27,520 bases of DNA from a virus. Positions 1 through 8,378 of this stretch are shown one piece after another. The translations under genes and the position numbers were made by a program. Under the pieces are notes generated by a model, which saw nothing but the letters and a program-made list of their open reading frames with translations, ran no database searches and was not told the DNA's origin. Where the stretch lies: positions 1 through 27,520 of IMG/VR virus record IMGVR_UViG_3300047408_000234; one strand, 5' to 3'. How positions within the stretch are numbered: the first letter of the stretch is position 1; every line of letters begins with the position of its first letter.

Positions 1-150
1 CCTTCGCTCGATCCCCCGCGAGTTGCGACAGGGGGTATCCGGGGGCCGGGGGGTGGCCGTGGTGGGCGCCGCGGCCGGGGGGCGCAACGGGCCGGGCGAC
101 CGGCGATCGTGGCTCAGAGGGCCGGGGAACGGCCCGGCCGGGCCAAATAG
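1..150 (+). CDS. Possible 3' end of a truncated gene
   Basis: One forward frame is open from the first base to a TAG at 148-150, ending ten bases before the methyltransferase start. It encodes about 49 residues, dominated by Gly and Arg, with an RGG-like stretch (GGGRGGRRGRG). I recognise no domain. It could be the disordered basic tail of a gene cut by the window edge, but sequence this GC-rich stays open by chance often enough that it may not be coding. Its abutment to the next gene is the only contextual support. Confidence 0.25.
   Translation, partial: PSLDPPRVATGGIRGPGGGRGGRRGRGAQRAGRPAIVAQRAGERPGRAK
119..144. repeat. Overlapping hairpin and 14-bp palindrome upstream of the packaging genes
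   Basis: GGGCCG (119-124) pairs with CGGCCC (130-135) around a 5-base loop. The overlapping stretch 131-144 is a perfect 14-bp palindrome, GGCCCGGCCGGGCC. The two structures are mutually exclusive. They lie 16-41 bases before the methyltransferase start codon and close to the terminase genes. Possible roles are a terminator for an upstream gene (there is only AAATAG after it, no U-tract) or a structured site near a packaging signal. Function is not demonstrated. Confidence 0.4.
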
Positions 151-159
151 GGGGTTCCA

Positions 160-1698
160 GTGGTTGACGACCCGACGACGCTCGCGGGCCTCGTGCCTGA
201 TCCGCACAACCGCCGCAAGCACCCGGCCCGCAACGTCGACATGATCGCGGCGAGCCTGCGCACGGTTGGGGCGGCGCGCTCGATTGTGATCGACGAGCAC
301 GGCGAGATCCTCGCGGGCAACGGGGTGGTCGAGGGCGCCGCCGCGGCCGGGATCTCGAAGTTGCAGATCGTCGACGTCGAGGGCGACACCGTCGTCGCCG
401 TGCGCCGCCGCGGATTGACGGCCGACCAAAAACGGACGCTGGCGATCTTCGACAACCGCACGAGCGAACTCGCCGAGTGGAACCCCGAGCAACTCGCGGC
501 CGACCTCGACGCGGGCGTCGACCTCGCGCCGTTTTTTTTCGAAGACGAACTGCGCGCGCTGTTGCCGAACGTGCGACAGGGGCACACCGACCCCGACGCG
601 ATCCCCGATCCGGTGGCGACGGCGATCACGCGCGGCGACGTGTTCGCCCTCGGCGCGCATCGGTTGTGGTGCGGCGACACCACCGACCCCGAGGCGGTCG
701 CGCAGCTGACCCGCGGCGAGCGCGCCACGCTGATCCACGCGGACCCGCCGTACGGGTTGGGCAAAGAGGCCGAGGGGATCGCGAACGACAATCTGCACGG
801 CGTGAACCTCGACGCGTTTCAGATGAAATGGTGGGTCGCGTGGTGCGCGCAGTTGGCCGACAACGGCAGCGCGTACGTGTGGGGCACCGCGCCCGACTTG
901 TGGCGCCTCTGGTGGCGCGGGGGCCTCGGCGACGAGCCGGGCCTGATGGTGCGCAACGAGATCACGTGGGACAAGGGCGCGGCGTTCGGCATGGCGTCGG
1001 ACCTGCACCACTCGTATCCGGTCGGCTCGGAGCGGTGTTTGTTCATCATGCGCGGCCAACAATTTCTCGGCAATCAAAACGTCGCCGATTATTGGGACGG
1101 GTACGAGCCGTTGCGCCTCTGGCTCGAACAGCAACGCGATCAGGCCGGGTGGAAAAACGCCGACATCAACCGGATCACCGGGACGAACATGGCGGGCCAC
1201 TGGTTTACCAAATCGCAATTCCAACCGATCGCCGCCGAGCACTACGCGACGCTCGCCGCCGCGGCCGAGGGCCGCGCGTTTACGATCTCGCACGGCGACC
1301 TGTTCGATCACGTGTTCGGATCCGTGAAGGGCGACGGCAACGCGCACCGCCGCGAACTGTCGGCGCGCCTGCGCGAGTCGCGCACGTACTTCGACAACGC
1401 GCACGACACGATGACCGACGTGTGGAAGTTTCCGCGGGTGCACGGCGCCGATCGCTATGCGCACGCGACGCCGAAACCGGTGGCGATGGTGCTGCGCGCG
1501 TTGCGTTCGTCGAGCGCGCCGGGCGATCTGGTGGCCGTGCCGTTCGGGGGCACCGGCCCCGAACTGATCGCGGCTGAGCAACTCGGCGATCGCCGCGTCG
1601 TTGTCGCCGAGGTCGAGCCGCAATACTGCCAAACGATGATCGATCGGTGGGAAGCGTTCACGAAACAGAAGGCGACGAAGGTGGGCGAGCGTGGGTGA
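160..1698 (+). CDS. ParB-like domain / DNA adenine-type methyltransferase fusion
   Basis: A 512-residue DNA modification methylase, probably modifying phage DNA against host restriction. Residues ~7-110 match the ParB/sulfiredoxin-like N-terminal domain often fused to phage methylases (DPHNRRKH, then ILAGNG and DNRTSELAEW). The catalytic motif DPPYG is at 195-199 and the AdoMet-binding motif FGGTG at 462-466. Catalytic motif before AdoMet motif is the beta-class order, and DPPY favours N6-adenine over N4-cytosine. Residues ~300-420 between them (including GWKNADINRITGTNMAGHWF) are an inserted module that probably includes the target-recognition region, with a helix-turn-helix look. The GTG start is preceded by AGGGGG. 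It sits directly upstream of the small terminase. No cognate restriction enzyme is seen, so it is likely an orphan methylase. Specificity cannot be read from sequence. Confidence 0.9.
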   Translation: MVDDPTTLAGLVPDPHNRRKHPARNVDMIAASLRTVGAARSIVIDEHGEILAGNGVVEGAAAAGISKLQIVDVEGDTVVAVRRRGLTADQKRTLAIFDNRTSELAEWNPEQLAADLDAGVDLAPFFFEDELRALLPNVRQGHTDPDAIPDPVATAITRGDVFALGAHRLWCGDTTDPEAVAQLTRGERATLIHADPPYGLGKEAEGIANDNLHGVNLDAFQMKWWVAWCAQLADNGSAYVWGTAPDLWRLWWRGGLGDEPGLMVRNEITWDKGAAFGMASDLHHSYPVGSERCLFIMRGQQFLGNQNVADYWDGYEPLRLWLEQQRDQAGWKNADINRITGTNMAGHWFTKSQFQPIAAEHYATLAAAAEGRAFTISHGDLFDHVFGSVKGDGNAHRRELSARLRESRTYFDNAHDTMTDVWKFPRVHGADRYAHATPKPVAMVLRALRSSSAPGDLVAVPFGGTGPELIAAEQLGDRRVVVAEVEPQYCQTMIDRWEAFTKQKATKVGERG

Positions 1699-1743
1699 GA
1701 GTGGAACGGCGGCGCTGCGTTTCGGCCTCGTTTCGGGGGCACC

Positions 1744-2262
1744 ATGAAACCGGGCACGAAACCGCGGCCGACGGCGGCGAAACTTCTCGACGGCAACCCC
1801 GGCCACCGGCCGATCAACGTCGACGAGCCGCGCCCGCCCGACGTCGACGAGGCGAACGACGAGCCACCCGCGGAACTCGACGGCCTCGCGGTGGCGTCGG
1901 CGTACTGGCGCGAGGTCGCGCCGCGGTTGCGCCGCTGTCGTCAGATCACCGAGGTCGACCGCGGCGCGCTGCTCGCGCTGTGCATTGAATGGGATCGGTA
2001 TCACGAGGCGCGCGCGAAGGCGTACCCGCGGGTGGTGAAGGCGCCGAGCGGGTATGCCATGCCGAATCCGTGGTTGTCGATTCAGACGAAGGCGCTCGCG
2101 TCGTGCTTGAAGCTGTGGCCCGAACTCGGGTTGACGCCGTCGAGCCGCACGCGCGTCACGGCCAGCGGGCCGGGGCCTGACGGCGATCCGTTCTCCGAGT
2201 TCGACGAGCCGTTGCCGATCGCGCCGGTCGACGACGAGGACGGGCCGACGACGACGCACTGA
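1744..2262 (+). CDS. terS: Terminase small subunit (P27 family)
   Basis: A 172-residue protein expected to bind the phage packaging site and load DNA into the large terminase. Landmarks of the P27-type small terminase are visible: the N-terminal GTKPRPTAAKLLDGNPGHRP stretch followed by EPRPP, the central W/Y-rich helical part (SAYWREVAPRLRRC, EVDRGALLALC), NPWLSIQTKA, and the C-terminal ELGLTPSSRTRV signature. The tail after residue ~145 is acidic and probably disordered. The ATG is preceded by GGGGG. It lies between the methylase and the large terminase, the canonical position. A leftward-facing hairpin follows immediately after its stop codon. Confidence 0.92.
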   Translation: MKPGTKPRPTAAKLLDGNPGHRPINVDEPRPPDVDEANDEPPAELDGLAVASAYWREVAPRLRRCRQITEVDRGALLALCIEWDRYHEARAKAYPRVVKAPSGYAMPNPWLSIQTKALASCLKLWPELGLTPSSRTRVTASGPGPDGDPFSEFDEPLPIAPVDDEDGPTTTH

Positions 2263-2263
2263 A

Positions 2264-2293
2264 AAGAAAAAGGGCCGCGCGGTCACGCGGCCC
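2264..2293 (-). terminator. Rho-independent terminator facing leftward, between terS and terL
   Basis: GGGCCGCG (2272-2279) pairs perfectly with CGCGGCCC (2286-2293), an 8-bp GC stem around a 6-base loop. The forward strand has AAAGAAAAA just 5' of the stem, so a leftward transcript would read hairpin then UUUUUCUUU, the classic intrinsic terminator form. In the rightward direction no U-tract follows, so terminase transcription should pass. No leftward gene lies nearby. It may stop antisense transcription into terS, or it may be a hairpin with another role. Confidence 0.6.
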
Positions 2294-2315
2294 CCGGTCG
2301 ACATGAAGGCCCACC

Positions 2316-4034
2316 TTGGCAGAGCGGGCGTTGAAAAGTATACGCCCGATGCCCCTGTTGGCGATTGAGCATCCGATCGACATCTACGCGCGCGACGTGG
2401 CGGCGCGACGTGTGCCCGCGGGGAAGTATCACCGGCTCGCGTGCGTGCGGCACCTGCGCGACCGGGTGCGCGAACGCTCGGCGGATTTTCCGTACGTGCT
2501 CGACCTCGCGCGCGTCGATCGGTTCGTGCGCTTCGCCGGGCAGCTGCGCCACTACAAAGGCGAGTGGGCGGGGCAGTTCATCACGCTGCAACCGCATCAG
2601 GTGTTCCGCCTCGGCTCGGTGATCGGGTGGATCCACACGCACACCGGCCTGCGGCGGTTTCGCACCGCGTACAACGAACTCCCGCGGAAAAACGGCAAAT
2701 CGCTGGAAGCGGCGATCGTCGCGCTCTATCTGACGTTTTTCGACGGCGAGCCGGGGGCCGAGGCGTATTGCATCGCGACGAAACGCGAGCAGGCCAAGAT
2801 CGTCTTCAACGACTGCAAAAAGCTGGTGCAGTCATCCGGCCTGCGCTCGCGGATCGCGGTGCTCATGGCGAACCTGCACCACGAGGGCAGCGCGTCGAAA
2901 CTGCAACCGCTCGGCGCCGACGCCGACAGCACCGACGGCTTGAATCCCCACGTGCTGATCGCCGACGAGTACCACAAATACAAAAACCGCAACATGCTCG
3001 ACGTGATGGAAACGGCGACCGGCGCCCGCCGTCAACCGGTGAACTTTCAGATCACCACGGCGGGCGACGATCCGCTCTCGCCGTGCGGCGACCAGCACGA
3101 TTACGCGTGCAAGATCCTCGATCGGTTGATCGTCGACGACACGTTCTTCGCGTTCATCGCGCACGCCGAGGCCGCGGACGACTGGACCGATCCGGCGACG
3201 TGGCGCAAAGCGAATCCGAACTACGGGATTTCGGTGCGGCCCGACGACATGATCGCGCTCGCGACCAAAGCGATCAACATGCCCCCGGCCGCGGCGGCGT
3301 TCAAGCAAAAGCGATTGAACTTGTGGGTCGACGCGATGACGCCGTGGTTGTCGGTCGACGGGTGGCGCCGCGGGCAAACGACATGGGCGCCCGCCGACCT
3401 CGCGGGCGACCTCTGTTACGTCGGCGTCGACATGTCCTCGAAGATCGACCTGACCGCGGTGGTGTTGTTGTTCCCGCCGACCGAGGCGCGCGCCACGTGG
3501 CGGGTGATCGCGTGGTGTCTCACCCCCGAGGCGACGCTCGACCACCGCGCCCACCGCGACCGGGCGCCGTATCGCGAGTGGGTCAAGGACGACCGGAAGA
3601 TCCTGCGCACGAACCCCGGCAACCGGATCGATCAAGACCTCGTGCGCGAGTGGATCAACGCCGCGGCCACGGTCTACACGATCGCGTCGGTGGGCGTCGA
3701 CCCGTGGAACGTCGGCAACCTCGTCGCGCATTTGCAGACCGACGGGTTCGATGTCGTCGAGATCCCGCAGAACGTCGGGCAAATGAGCGGCCCGGCCAAA
3801 GACTTCGAGGCCGACGTGCTCGACGGCCTCGTCGACGCGGGCGGGAATCCGCTGCTCGCGTGGTGCGTCTCGAACGCCGTCGTCCAACGCGACGCCAAAG
3901 ACAACATCTACCCGGTGAAGAAAAAGAGCCGCGGCCGGATCGACCCGGTGATCGCGATGCTGCTCGCGCGGAAACTCGCCTCTGGGCCGGGCGACGAACC
4001 GGCCGAGGATCCCGATCTGGTGGTGGCCGCATGA
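2316..4034 (+). CDS. terL: Terminase large subunit
   Basis: A 572-residue packaging motor: N-terminal ATPase driving DNA translocation into the prohead, C-terminal RNase H-like nuclease cutting concatemers. The N-terminus has the Terminase_1 pattern (YARDVAARRVPAGKYHRLAC, then GEWAGQFITLQPHQ). Walker A-like PRKNGKS is at ~123-129 and Walker B LIADEYH at ~213-219. The nuclease begins at VGVDMSSKIDLTAV near residue 369, with its first acidic metal ligand, and further Asp residues follow toward the C-terminus. I chose the TTG start at 2316 because GAAGG sits six bases upstream. An ATG at 2349 is an alternative that keeps all domains. The stop overlaps the next gene by ATGA. Confidence 0.93.
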   Translation: MAERALKSIRPMPLLAIEHPIDIYARDVAARRVPAGKYHRLACVRHLRDRVRERSADFPYVLDLARVDRFVRFAGQLRHYKGEWAGQFITLQPHQVFRLGSVIGWIHTHTGLRRFRTAYNELPRKNGKSLEAAIVALYLTFFDGEPGAEAYCIATKREQAKIVFNDCKKLVQSSGLRSRIAVLMANLHHEGSASKLQPLGADADSTDGLNPHVLIADEYHKYKNRNMLDVMETATGARRQPVNFQITTAGDDPLSPCGDQHDYACKILDRLIVDDTFFAFIAHAEAADDWTDPATWRKANPNYGISVRPDDMIALATKAINMPPAAAAFKQKRLNLWVDAMTPWLSVDGWRRGQTTWAPADLAGDLCYVGVDMSSKIDLTAVVLLFPPTEARATWRVIAWCLTPEATLDHRAHRDRAPYREWVKDDRKILRTNPGNRIDQDLVREWINAAATVYTIASVGVDPWNVGNLVAHLQTDGFDVVEIPQNVGQMSGPAKDFEADVLDGLVDAGGNPLLAWCVSNAVVQRDAKDNIYPVKKKSRGRIDPVIAMLLARKLASGPGDEPAEDPDLVVAA

Positions 4035-4213
4035 AGAAACAACCGAAGAAACCGATCGGTCGTCCGCCGCTCGCGCCCGGTGAAAATCCGGCGCGCGTGC
4101 AGGTGACGCTGCCCCCGCGCGAGTACGACCGGGCCGACGCGATCGCGCGGCGCCACGGCATCTCGATCCCCGAGGTGCTGCGCCGCGGGTTGCGCGTCGT
4201 GCGCGACGAGTAA
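4031..4213 (+). CDS. Small AT-hook / ribbon-helix-helix DNA-binding protein
   Basis: A 60-residue protein starting at an ATG that overlaps the terL stop (ATGA). Residues 1-15 are Lys/Pro rich and contain a GRPP core resembling an AT-hook. Residues ~22-58 (RVQVTLPPREYDRADAIARR, then HGISIPEVLRRGLRVV) fit the beta strand-helix-helix pattern of CopG/Arc-type ribbon-helix-helix proteins, which bind DNA as dimers. A DNA-binding protein coupled to the terminase could regulate late genes or assist packaging-site recognition. The fold call rests on pattern only. Confidence 0.75.
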   Translation: MKKQPKKPIGRPPLAPGENPARVQVTLPPREYDRADAIARRHGISIPEVLRRGLRVVRDE

Positions 4214-4263
4214 ATCACACAAAAACTCGTCGCCGCGCGCGTCGTCTCCATACTGGCCCCACC

Positions 4264-4488
4264 GTGATTCGTTGGTGGTGGCAACCGCCGTGCCTACTGC
4301 GCGTCGTCATCGTCAACCTGAAAGACGATCCGACGACCGCGATCCGCGGCGCGCTGTGGTCGGCGCGCGGCCCGTGGCTCGTGCTGAGAACCGCCGCCCT
4401 CCTCAAAGAAGGCGCGAAGGCAACCCCCCTCGACGGCGACGCCGTCGTCCACGTGCACAACGTCGCCTTCATGCAGGTGTTGACGTAA
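4264..4488 (+). CDS. Small conserved phage protein upstream of portal
   Basis: A 74-residue protein starting at GTG, preceded by a 50-base gap. The sequence starts with a Trp-rich MIRWWW stretch and has a central VVIVNLKDDPTTAIRGALW segment, then RGPWLVLRTAALL and DGDAVVHVHNVAFMQVL. From memory, this resembles short beta-rich proteins found just before portal genes in several siphoviruses of GC-rich bacteria, but I cannot name a verified family. The stop overlaps the portal start (TAATG), implying translational coupling and a head or connector-related role. Function unknown. Confidence 0.75.
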   Translation: MIRWWWQPPCLLRVVIVNLKDDPTTAIRGALWSARGPWLVLRTAALLKEGAKATPLDGDAVVHVHNVAFMQVLT

Positions 4489-6038
4489 TGGCGATCGTCC
4501 AAAGCGGCGGCGCGTTGCAGGCGTTGACGGGCGACCCGCGGACCCCGGTGTCGTCGACCGCCGCCAGCGGCTACGCGCCGTGGCTGATGGCGACGTACGC
4601 GAGCGTCTACGCGCGCCAACAGAACATCCGCACGTGCGTCGATTTTCTCTCGCGCAACATCGCGCAACTCGGGATCGGCGTGTTCCGTCGCGTGTCGGAC
4701 ACCGACCGCGAGTCGCTGCACGATCACGACGTCGCGCTGTGGCTCACGCACCCGAACGCGAGCACGACGCGGTACCGGCTCATCGAAAGTTTGATCGCCG
4801 ACCTCGGGATCTATTTCAACGCGTATTGGTTCAAGGTGCGCAGCATCGAGGGGGGCCGGTTGCGCGTGCGCCTCGTGCGTCTCCCGCCCGCGGAGATGCA
4901 GGTGTTCGGGGGCCTGTTGCCGAGCGGGTACCGGTGGTCGCCGTCGCTGCGCGAGCCGCTCGACATCCCGGTCGGCGACCTCGTCGTCTTCGGGGGCTAC
5001 AACCCGTTCGATCCCAAGTGCGGCCTCTCGCCGATCGACACGTTGCGCCCGCTGCTCGAAGAGGACGCCTCCGCGTTGGCGTACCGGCAATCGTATTGGC
5101 GCAACGCCGCGCGGATGGAAGGCGTGATCCAACGCCCGCGCGACGCGCCGCGGTGGACGTCGGACCAAAAACGCGAGTGGCGGCGACAGTGGATGGAACG
5201 GTTCGCCGGTCCCGAAAACGCGGGGATGATCCCCGTGCTCGAAGACGGGATGACGTGGCAGAACACGTCACACAGCGCGGTCGATTCGGAGTACTCGGAG
5301 TCGCGCAAGCTGTCGCGCGAAGACTGCGCGCGCGCCTACCACATCCCCCTGCCGCTCGTCGGGATCCTCGATCACGCGACGTTCTCGAACATCAAAGAGC
5401 AGCACAAGCAACTCTATTCCGACACCCTCGGCCCGTGGCTCGAAATGGTGCAGGCCGAGATCGAGGCGTCGCTCGTGCCCGAGTCGCCCGACCGTGACGG
5501 CGTCTACGTCGAGTTCAACATCGCCGAAAAACTGAAGGGCAGTTTCGAGGAACAGGCCGCGGCGCTGCAAGCGTCCGTCGGGCGTCCGATCATGACGGCG
5601 AACGAAGGGCGCGCGCGGTTGAACCTGCCCGCGATCAAAGACGATCCCACCGCCGACGACCTCGCCGCGCAACAGGGTGGCCCGACGACGACGCTCTTGC
5701 CCCCGACGCCGCCCACCGGCCCCACGCGCGCGCTCGTCGGTGAGGTGATCGACGTGCCCGCGATCGCGGCGCCCACCAAAGCGATCGCCAGCATCGTGCG
5801 CGACACGTGGCACCGACAGAAAAGCCGATTGGGCCGGGTGCCCGCGGGCGGTCGCGCCGAGGCCCTCAACTATCAACGCGGCGTGTGCGAACTGGCGGGC
5901 GCGCTCGTGCCGCTGCTCGGCCCGTCGCGCGCGACCACGTACGCGGCCACCGTCACGACGCACACCTACGCCCTCTTGCGACAGGGCGCCGATCCGTTCA
6001 CCGCTGATCGCGAGGTACCGCCATGTCCGATCGAGTAA
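4488..6038 (+). CDS. Portal protein (HK97 family)
   Basis: A 516-residue protein expected to form the dodecameric ring at the unique capsid vertex through which DNA enters and leaves. HK97-type portal features include QNIRTCVDFLSRNIAQLGIG near residue ~45, HPNASTTRYRLIESLIADLG, the LPPAEMQV and GLSPIDTLRPLLEEDASA region, SRKLSREDCARAYHIPLPLVG, and TFSNIKEQHKQLYSDTLGPW. The C-terminal third after ~400 (ANEGRARLNLPAIKDDPTADDL) is followed by a Pro/Thr-rich linker and a helical extension not needed for the portal core. It overlaps the protease gene by 16 bases, a normal arrangement for this head module. Confidence 0.93.
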   Translation: MAIVQSGGALQALTGDPRTPVSSTAASGYAPWLMATYASVYARQQNIRTCVDFLSRNIAQLGIGVFRRVSDTDRESLHDHDVALWLTHPNASTTRYRLIESLIADLGIYFNAYWFKVRSIEGGRLRVRLVRLPPAEMQVFGGLLPSGYRWSPSLREPLDIPVGDLVVFGGYNPFDPKCGLSPIDTLRPLLEEDASALAYRQSYWRNAARMEGVIQRPRDAPRWTSDQKREWRRQWMERFAGPENAGMIPVLEDGMTWQNTSHSAVDSEYSESRKLSREDCARAYHIPLPLVGILDHATFSNIKEQHKQLYSDTLGPWLEMVQAEIEASLVPESPDRDGVYVEFNIAEKLKGSFEEQAAALQASVGRPIMTANEGRARLNLPAIKDDPTADDLAAQQGGPTTTLLPPTPPTGPTRALVGEVIDVPAIAAPTKAIASIVRDTWHRQKSRLGRVPAGGRAEALNYQRGVCELAGALVPLLGPSRATTYAATVTTHTYALLRQGADPFTADREVPPCPIE

Positions 6039-7006
6039 ACGGCATCGACCGCGTCATCGCGTTCGTGCTCGAACATCCGTGGGCGCTCACCGACGAGGCG
6101 CGCATCGTGGTCGCCGACGTGCTCGCGCGACGCATCGCGGGGGAACACGCGAGCGACGACGACATCGCCGCCGCCGTCGCGCAGCGGCGCCCACCGACGT
6201 CGGCCACGGGGGGCGTCGCGGTGATCCCGGTGCACGGGATGATCGCGCCGCGCGCCAATCTGCTCAGCGACATCAGCGGCGGCGCGACGTTCGAGGGGTT
6301 GAGCGAGACGTTGTCGGCGGCGGTCGCCTCGCGGCCCCGCGCGATCGTGCTCGATATCAACTCGCCGGGGGGCAACGTCGCCGGGGCGCACGAGTTCGCG
6401 CGCGAGGTGCTCGCGGCCCGCGCGCAGGTGCCGATCGTCGCGCAGTCGAATCACCTGATGGGATCGGCGGCGTACTGGATTGGCAGCGCGGCCACCGAGA
6501 TCGTCGCGTCGCCCTCGTCGCTGGTGGGGGGCATCGGTGTCTACACGCTCTACGCCGACATCTCGGCCGCGCTCGAACGCCGCGGCGTCAAGCACACCCT
6601 AATCGCGGGCGGCGGCGAATATAAGGGCGAGGGCGCCGACGGTGGCCCGCTCAGCGACGGCGCGCTCGCGCACCGCAAAAGCGTCGTCGAGGGGTTCGCG
6701 TCGCAGTTCCTCGCCGACGTCGCCGCGGGTCGCGGGGTGGACGCCGCGGTCGTCCGCGACACGTTCGGGAAGGGCCGCGTGCTACGCGCGCCCGATGCGT
6801 TGCAGGCCGGGATGATCAACCGGATCGCGACGCTGCACGACACGATCACGCGCCTCGGGGGCAGCGTCGCCGCACCTGCTACCGAGGCCGCTCTGGCGAT
6901 CGCCGCCGCCACGGCCCACGAGCCACAAGCCACGGCCCACGAGCGCGCCGCATTTTTCGCCGAGCAACTCGAACTCGCGCGGCAAGCCAATGAAGCAGGG
7001 TTGTAA
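6023..7006 (+). CDS. Prohead protease, S49 (SppA/ClpP-fold) family
   Basis: A 327-residue head maturation protease expected to cleave scaffold and capsid N-terminal domains inside the prohead. The S49 fold is seen from VAVIPVHGMI (~67) through VLDINSPGGNVAGA, QSNHLMGSAAYWIGSAA and PSSLVGGIGVY. The likely catalytic dyad is Ser148 in MGSAAYW and Lys201 in GGEYKGEG, a spacing like that in lambda C-type proteases. The C-terminal ~60 residues are Ala-rich and helical, possibly a scaffold-like tail, because no separate scaffold gene is present. It lies between portal and major capsid as expected. Confidence 0.92.
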   Translation: MSDRVNGIDRVIAFVLEHPWALTDEARIVVADVLARRIAGEHASDDDIAAAVAQRRPPTSATGGVAVIPVHGMIAPRANLLSDISGGATFEGLSETLSAAVASRPRAIVLDINSPGGNVAGAHEFAREVLAARAQVPIVAQSNHLMGSAAYWIGSAATEIVASPSSLVGGIGVYTLYADISAALERRGVKHTLIAGGGEYKGEGADGGPLSDGALAHRKSVVEGFASQFLADVAAGRGVDAAVVRDTFGKGRVLRAPDALQAGMINRIATLHDTITRLGGSVAAPATEAALAIAAATAHEPQATAHERAAFFAEQLELARQANEAGL

Positions 7007-7009
7007 GCC

Positions 7010-8314
7010 ATGAATCTTTCACAGTTGGAAACCGATCTCCGAACCAAGAAGCAGACGTTGCGCGCGCTCGTCGAGAACACGGCGCGCGCGTGTCAGGACC
7101 ACGTGGTGACGCCTGCGACCGCGACGACCCCGGCCGTCACCGGGCGCCTGATGACCGCCGATGAAAAGGCGGCGATCAAGGTGCAACAGGACGAATGCGC
7201 CGCGATCCAAGCACGCATCGACGGGATGCAGGGCGACGCCGCGCTCGTGCGGCTCGTGACCGGCATGACGGCCGACGCCGTGCACGGCGGCGTCAACGGT
7301 GCCGACGCACGCGCGGCGGCGTCGCGCCTCTCGATCGGGCAACAGTTCGTCGGCGATGACGGCGTGCGCGCGTTCCTCGCGGCGGGCGGGCACCGCCGCA
7401 ACGGCGCGTGGGCGTCGCCGCCCGTCGAGTGTTTCGGCCCGCTGCACGCGACGACGCTCACCGAGGATGCGGCGTCGGGCGGCAAGCTGGTCGTGCCGCA
7501 GTACTTGCCGGGCATCCGCTCGGTGATGTTCAAGCGGCTCGTCGTCGCGGATCTGATGGCGTCGGGGCAGGCCACGTCCAACGCGATCATCTACATGGTC
7601 GAGACGACCTTCACCAACGCCGCCGCGGCGGTGGCCGAGGGCACGGCGAAACCGGAAAGCGCGCTCGTGTTCGATCAGCGCACGGATCCCGTCTCGAAGA
7701 TCGCGCACTGGTTGCCCGTTACCGAGGAACTGCTCGAAGACGTGCCCGCGATCTCGTCGTACATTGATGCGCGGCTCACGCTCGGCGTGCAACTCGCCGA
7801 GGAAGATCAGTTGCTCAACGGCAACGGCACGCCGCCGAACATCATGGGCGTGATGAACCGCGCGGGCCTCGCGGCGCCCGTCGCCCGCAACGCCGCGGGA
7901 ACACCGCCCGAGACGAACGCGGACGCGATCCTGCGACAGATCACCGCGATCGCGACGACCGCCTTCGTCTATCCCGACGGCATCGTGATGAACCCCGCGA
8001 ATTGGTTCACCGTCGCAACCTCGAAGGATGCGCAGGGGCAGTACTTCGGGGGCGGGCCGTTCTCGTCGCTGCCAACCGCGTCGCTGTGGGGCACGCCCGT
8101 CGCGATCACGCCGTCGATCGTGGCGAACACGTCGCTCGTCGGCGCGTTCGGCACGATGACGCAGGTGTTCCGCAAGGGCGGGATCCGCGTCGAGGCGAGC
8201 AACTCGCACCAAGATTTCTTCATCAAAAACTTGGTCGCGATCCGCGCCGAGGAACGCCTCGCGCTCGCGTGCTATCGGCCGGGCGCGTTCGGCAAGGTCA
8301 CGGGCCTGAACTAA
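7010..8314 (+). CDS. Major capsid protein (HK97 fold)
   Basis: A 434-residue capsid subunit. Residues ~1-100 are helical and charged (LETDLRTKKQTLRALVENTA, then DECAAIQARIDGM), matching the N-terminal delta domain that acts as internal scaffold and is removed by the protease. The shell domain begins around 150 (ASGGKLVVPQYLPGI) and includes TTFTNAAAAVAEGTAKPES, ITEELLEDVPAISSYI-like helices (here VTEELLEDVPAISSYIDARL), EEDQLLNGNGTPPNIMGVMN, VMNPANWFTVATSKDAQGQY, and the terminal DFFIKNLVAIRAEERLALAC. Overall length and order fit pfam HK97-type capsids. It starts four bases after the protease stop, and a hairpin follows its stop. Confidence 0.94.
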   Translation: MNLSQLETDLRTKKQTLRALVENTARACQDHVVTPATATTPAVTGRLMTADEKAAIKVQQDECAAIQARIDGMQGDAALVRLVTGMTADAVHGGVNGADARAAASRLSIGQQFVGDDGVRAFLAAGGHRRNGAWASPPVECFGPLHATTLTEDAASGGKLVVPQYLPGIRSVMFKRLVVADLMASGQATSNAIIYMVETTFTNAAAAVAEGTAKPESALVFDQRTDPVSKIAHWLPVTEELLEDVPAISSYIDARLTLGVQLAEEDQLLNGNGTPPNIMGVMNRAGLAAPVARNAAGTPPETNADAILRQITAIATTAFVYPDGIVMNPANWFTVATSKDAQGQYFGGGPFSSLPTASLWGTPVAITPSIVANTSLVGAFGTMTQVFRKGGIRVEASNSHQDFFIKNLVAIRAEERLALACYRPGAFGKVTGLN

Positions 8315-8321
8315 ATCACGC

Positions 8322-8352
8322 GCGGTGCGCTTCCTTCGTGGGGGCGCACCGC
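8322..8352. terminator. Hairpin after the capsid gene
   Basis: GCGGTGCGC (8322-8330) pairs perfectly with GCGCACCGC (8344-8352), a 9-bp GC stem with a 13-base loop, eight bases after the capsid stop. There is no U-tract. A structure here could attenuate read-through or stabilise the 3' end of the abundant capsid message rather than terminate fully, because downstream head genes must still be expressed. Confidence 0.5.
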
Positions 8353-8378
8353 CTCGACGCCGACGAAAGGACACAGCG

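Noticed and set aside
2303-2368. 21-codon ORF before terL
   Set aside because: It overlaps the terL start in another frame, has no recognisable features, and its GAAGG is better used as the ribosome site for terL.
2441-4213. Long forward frame inside terL reading into the RHH gene
   Set aside because: It is out of frame with terL for almost its whole length and only becomes real in the final 60 codons, which form the separate 4031-4213 gene.
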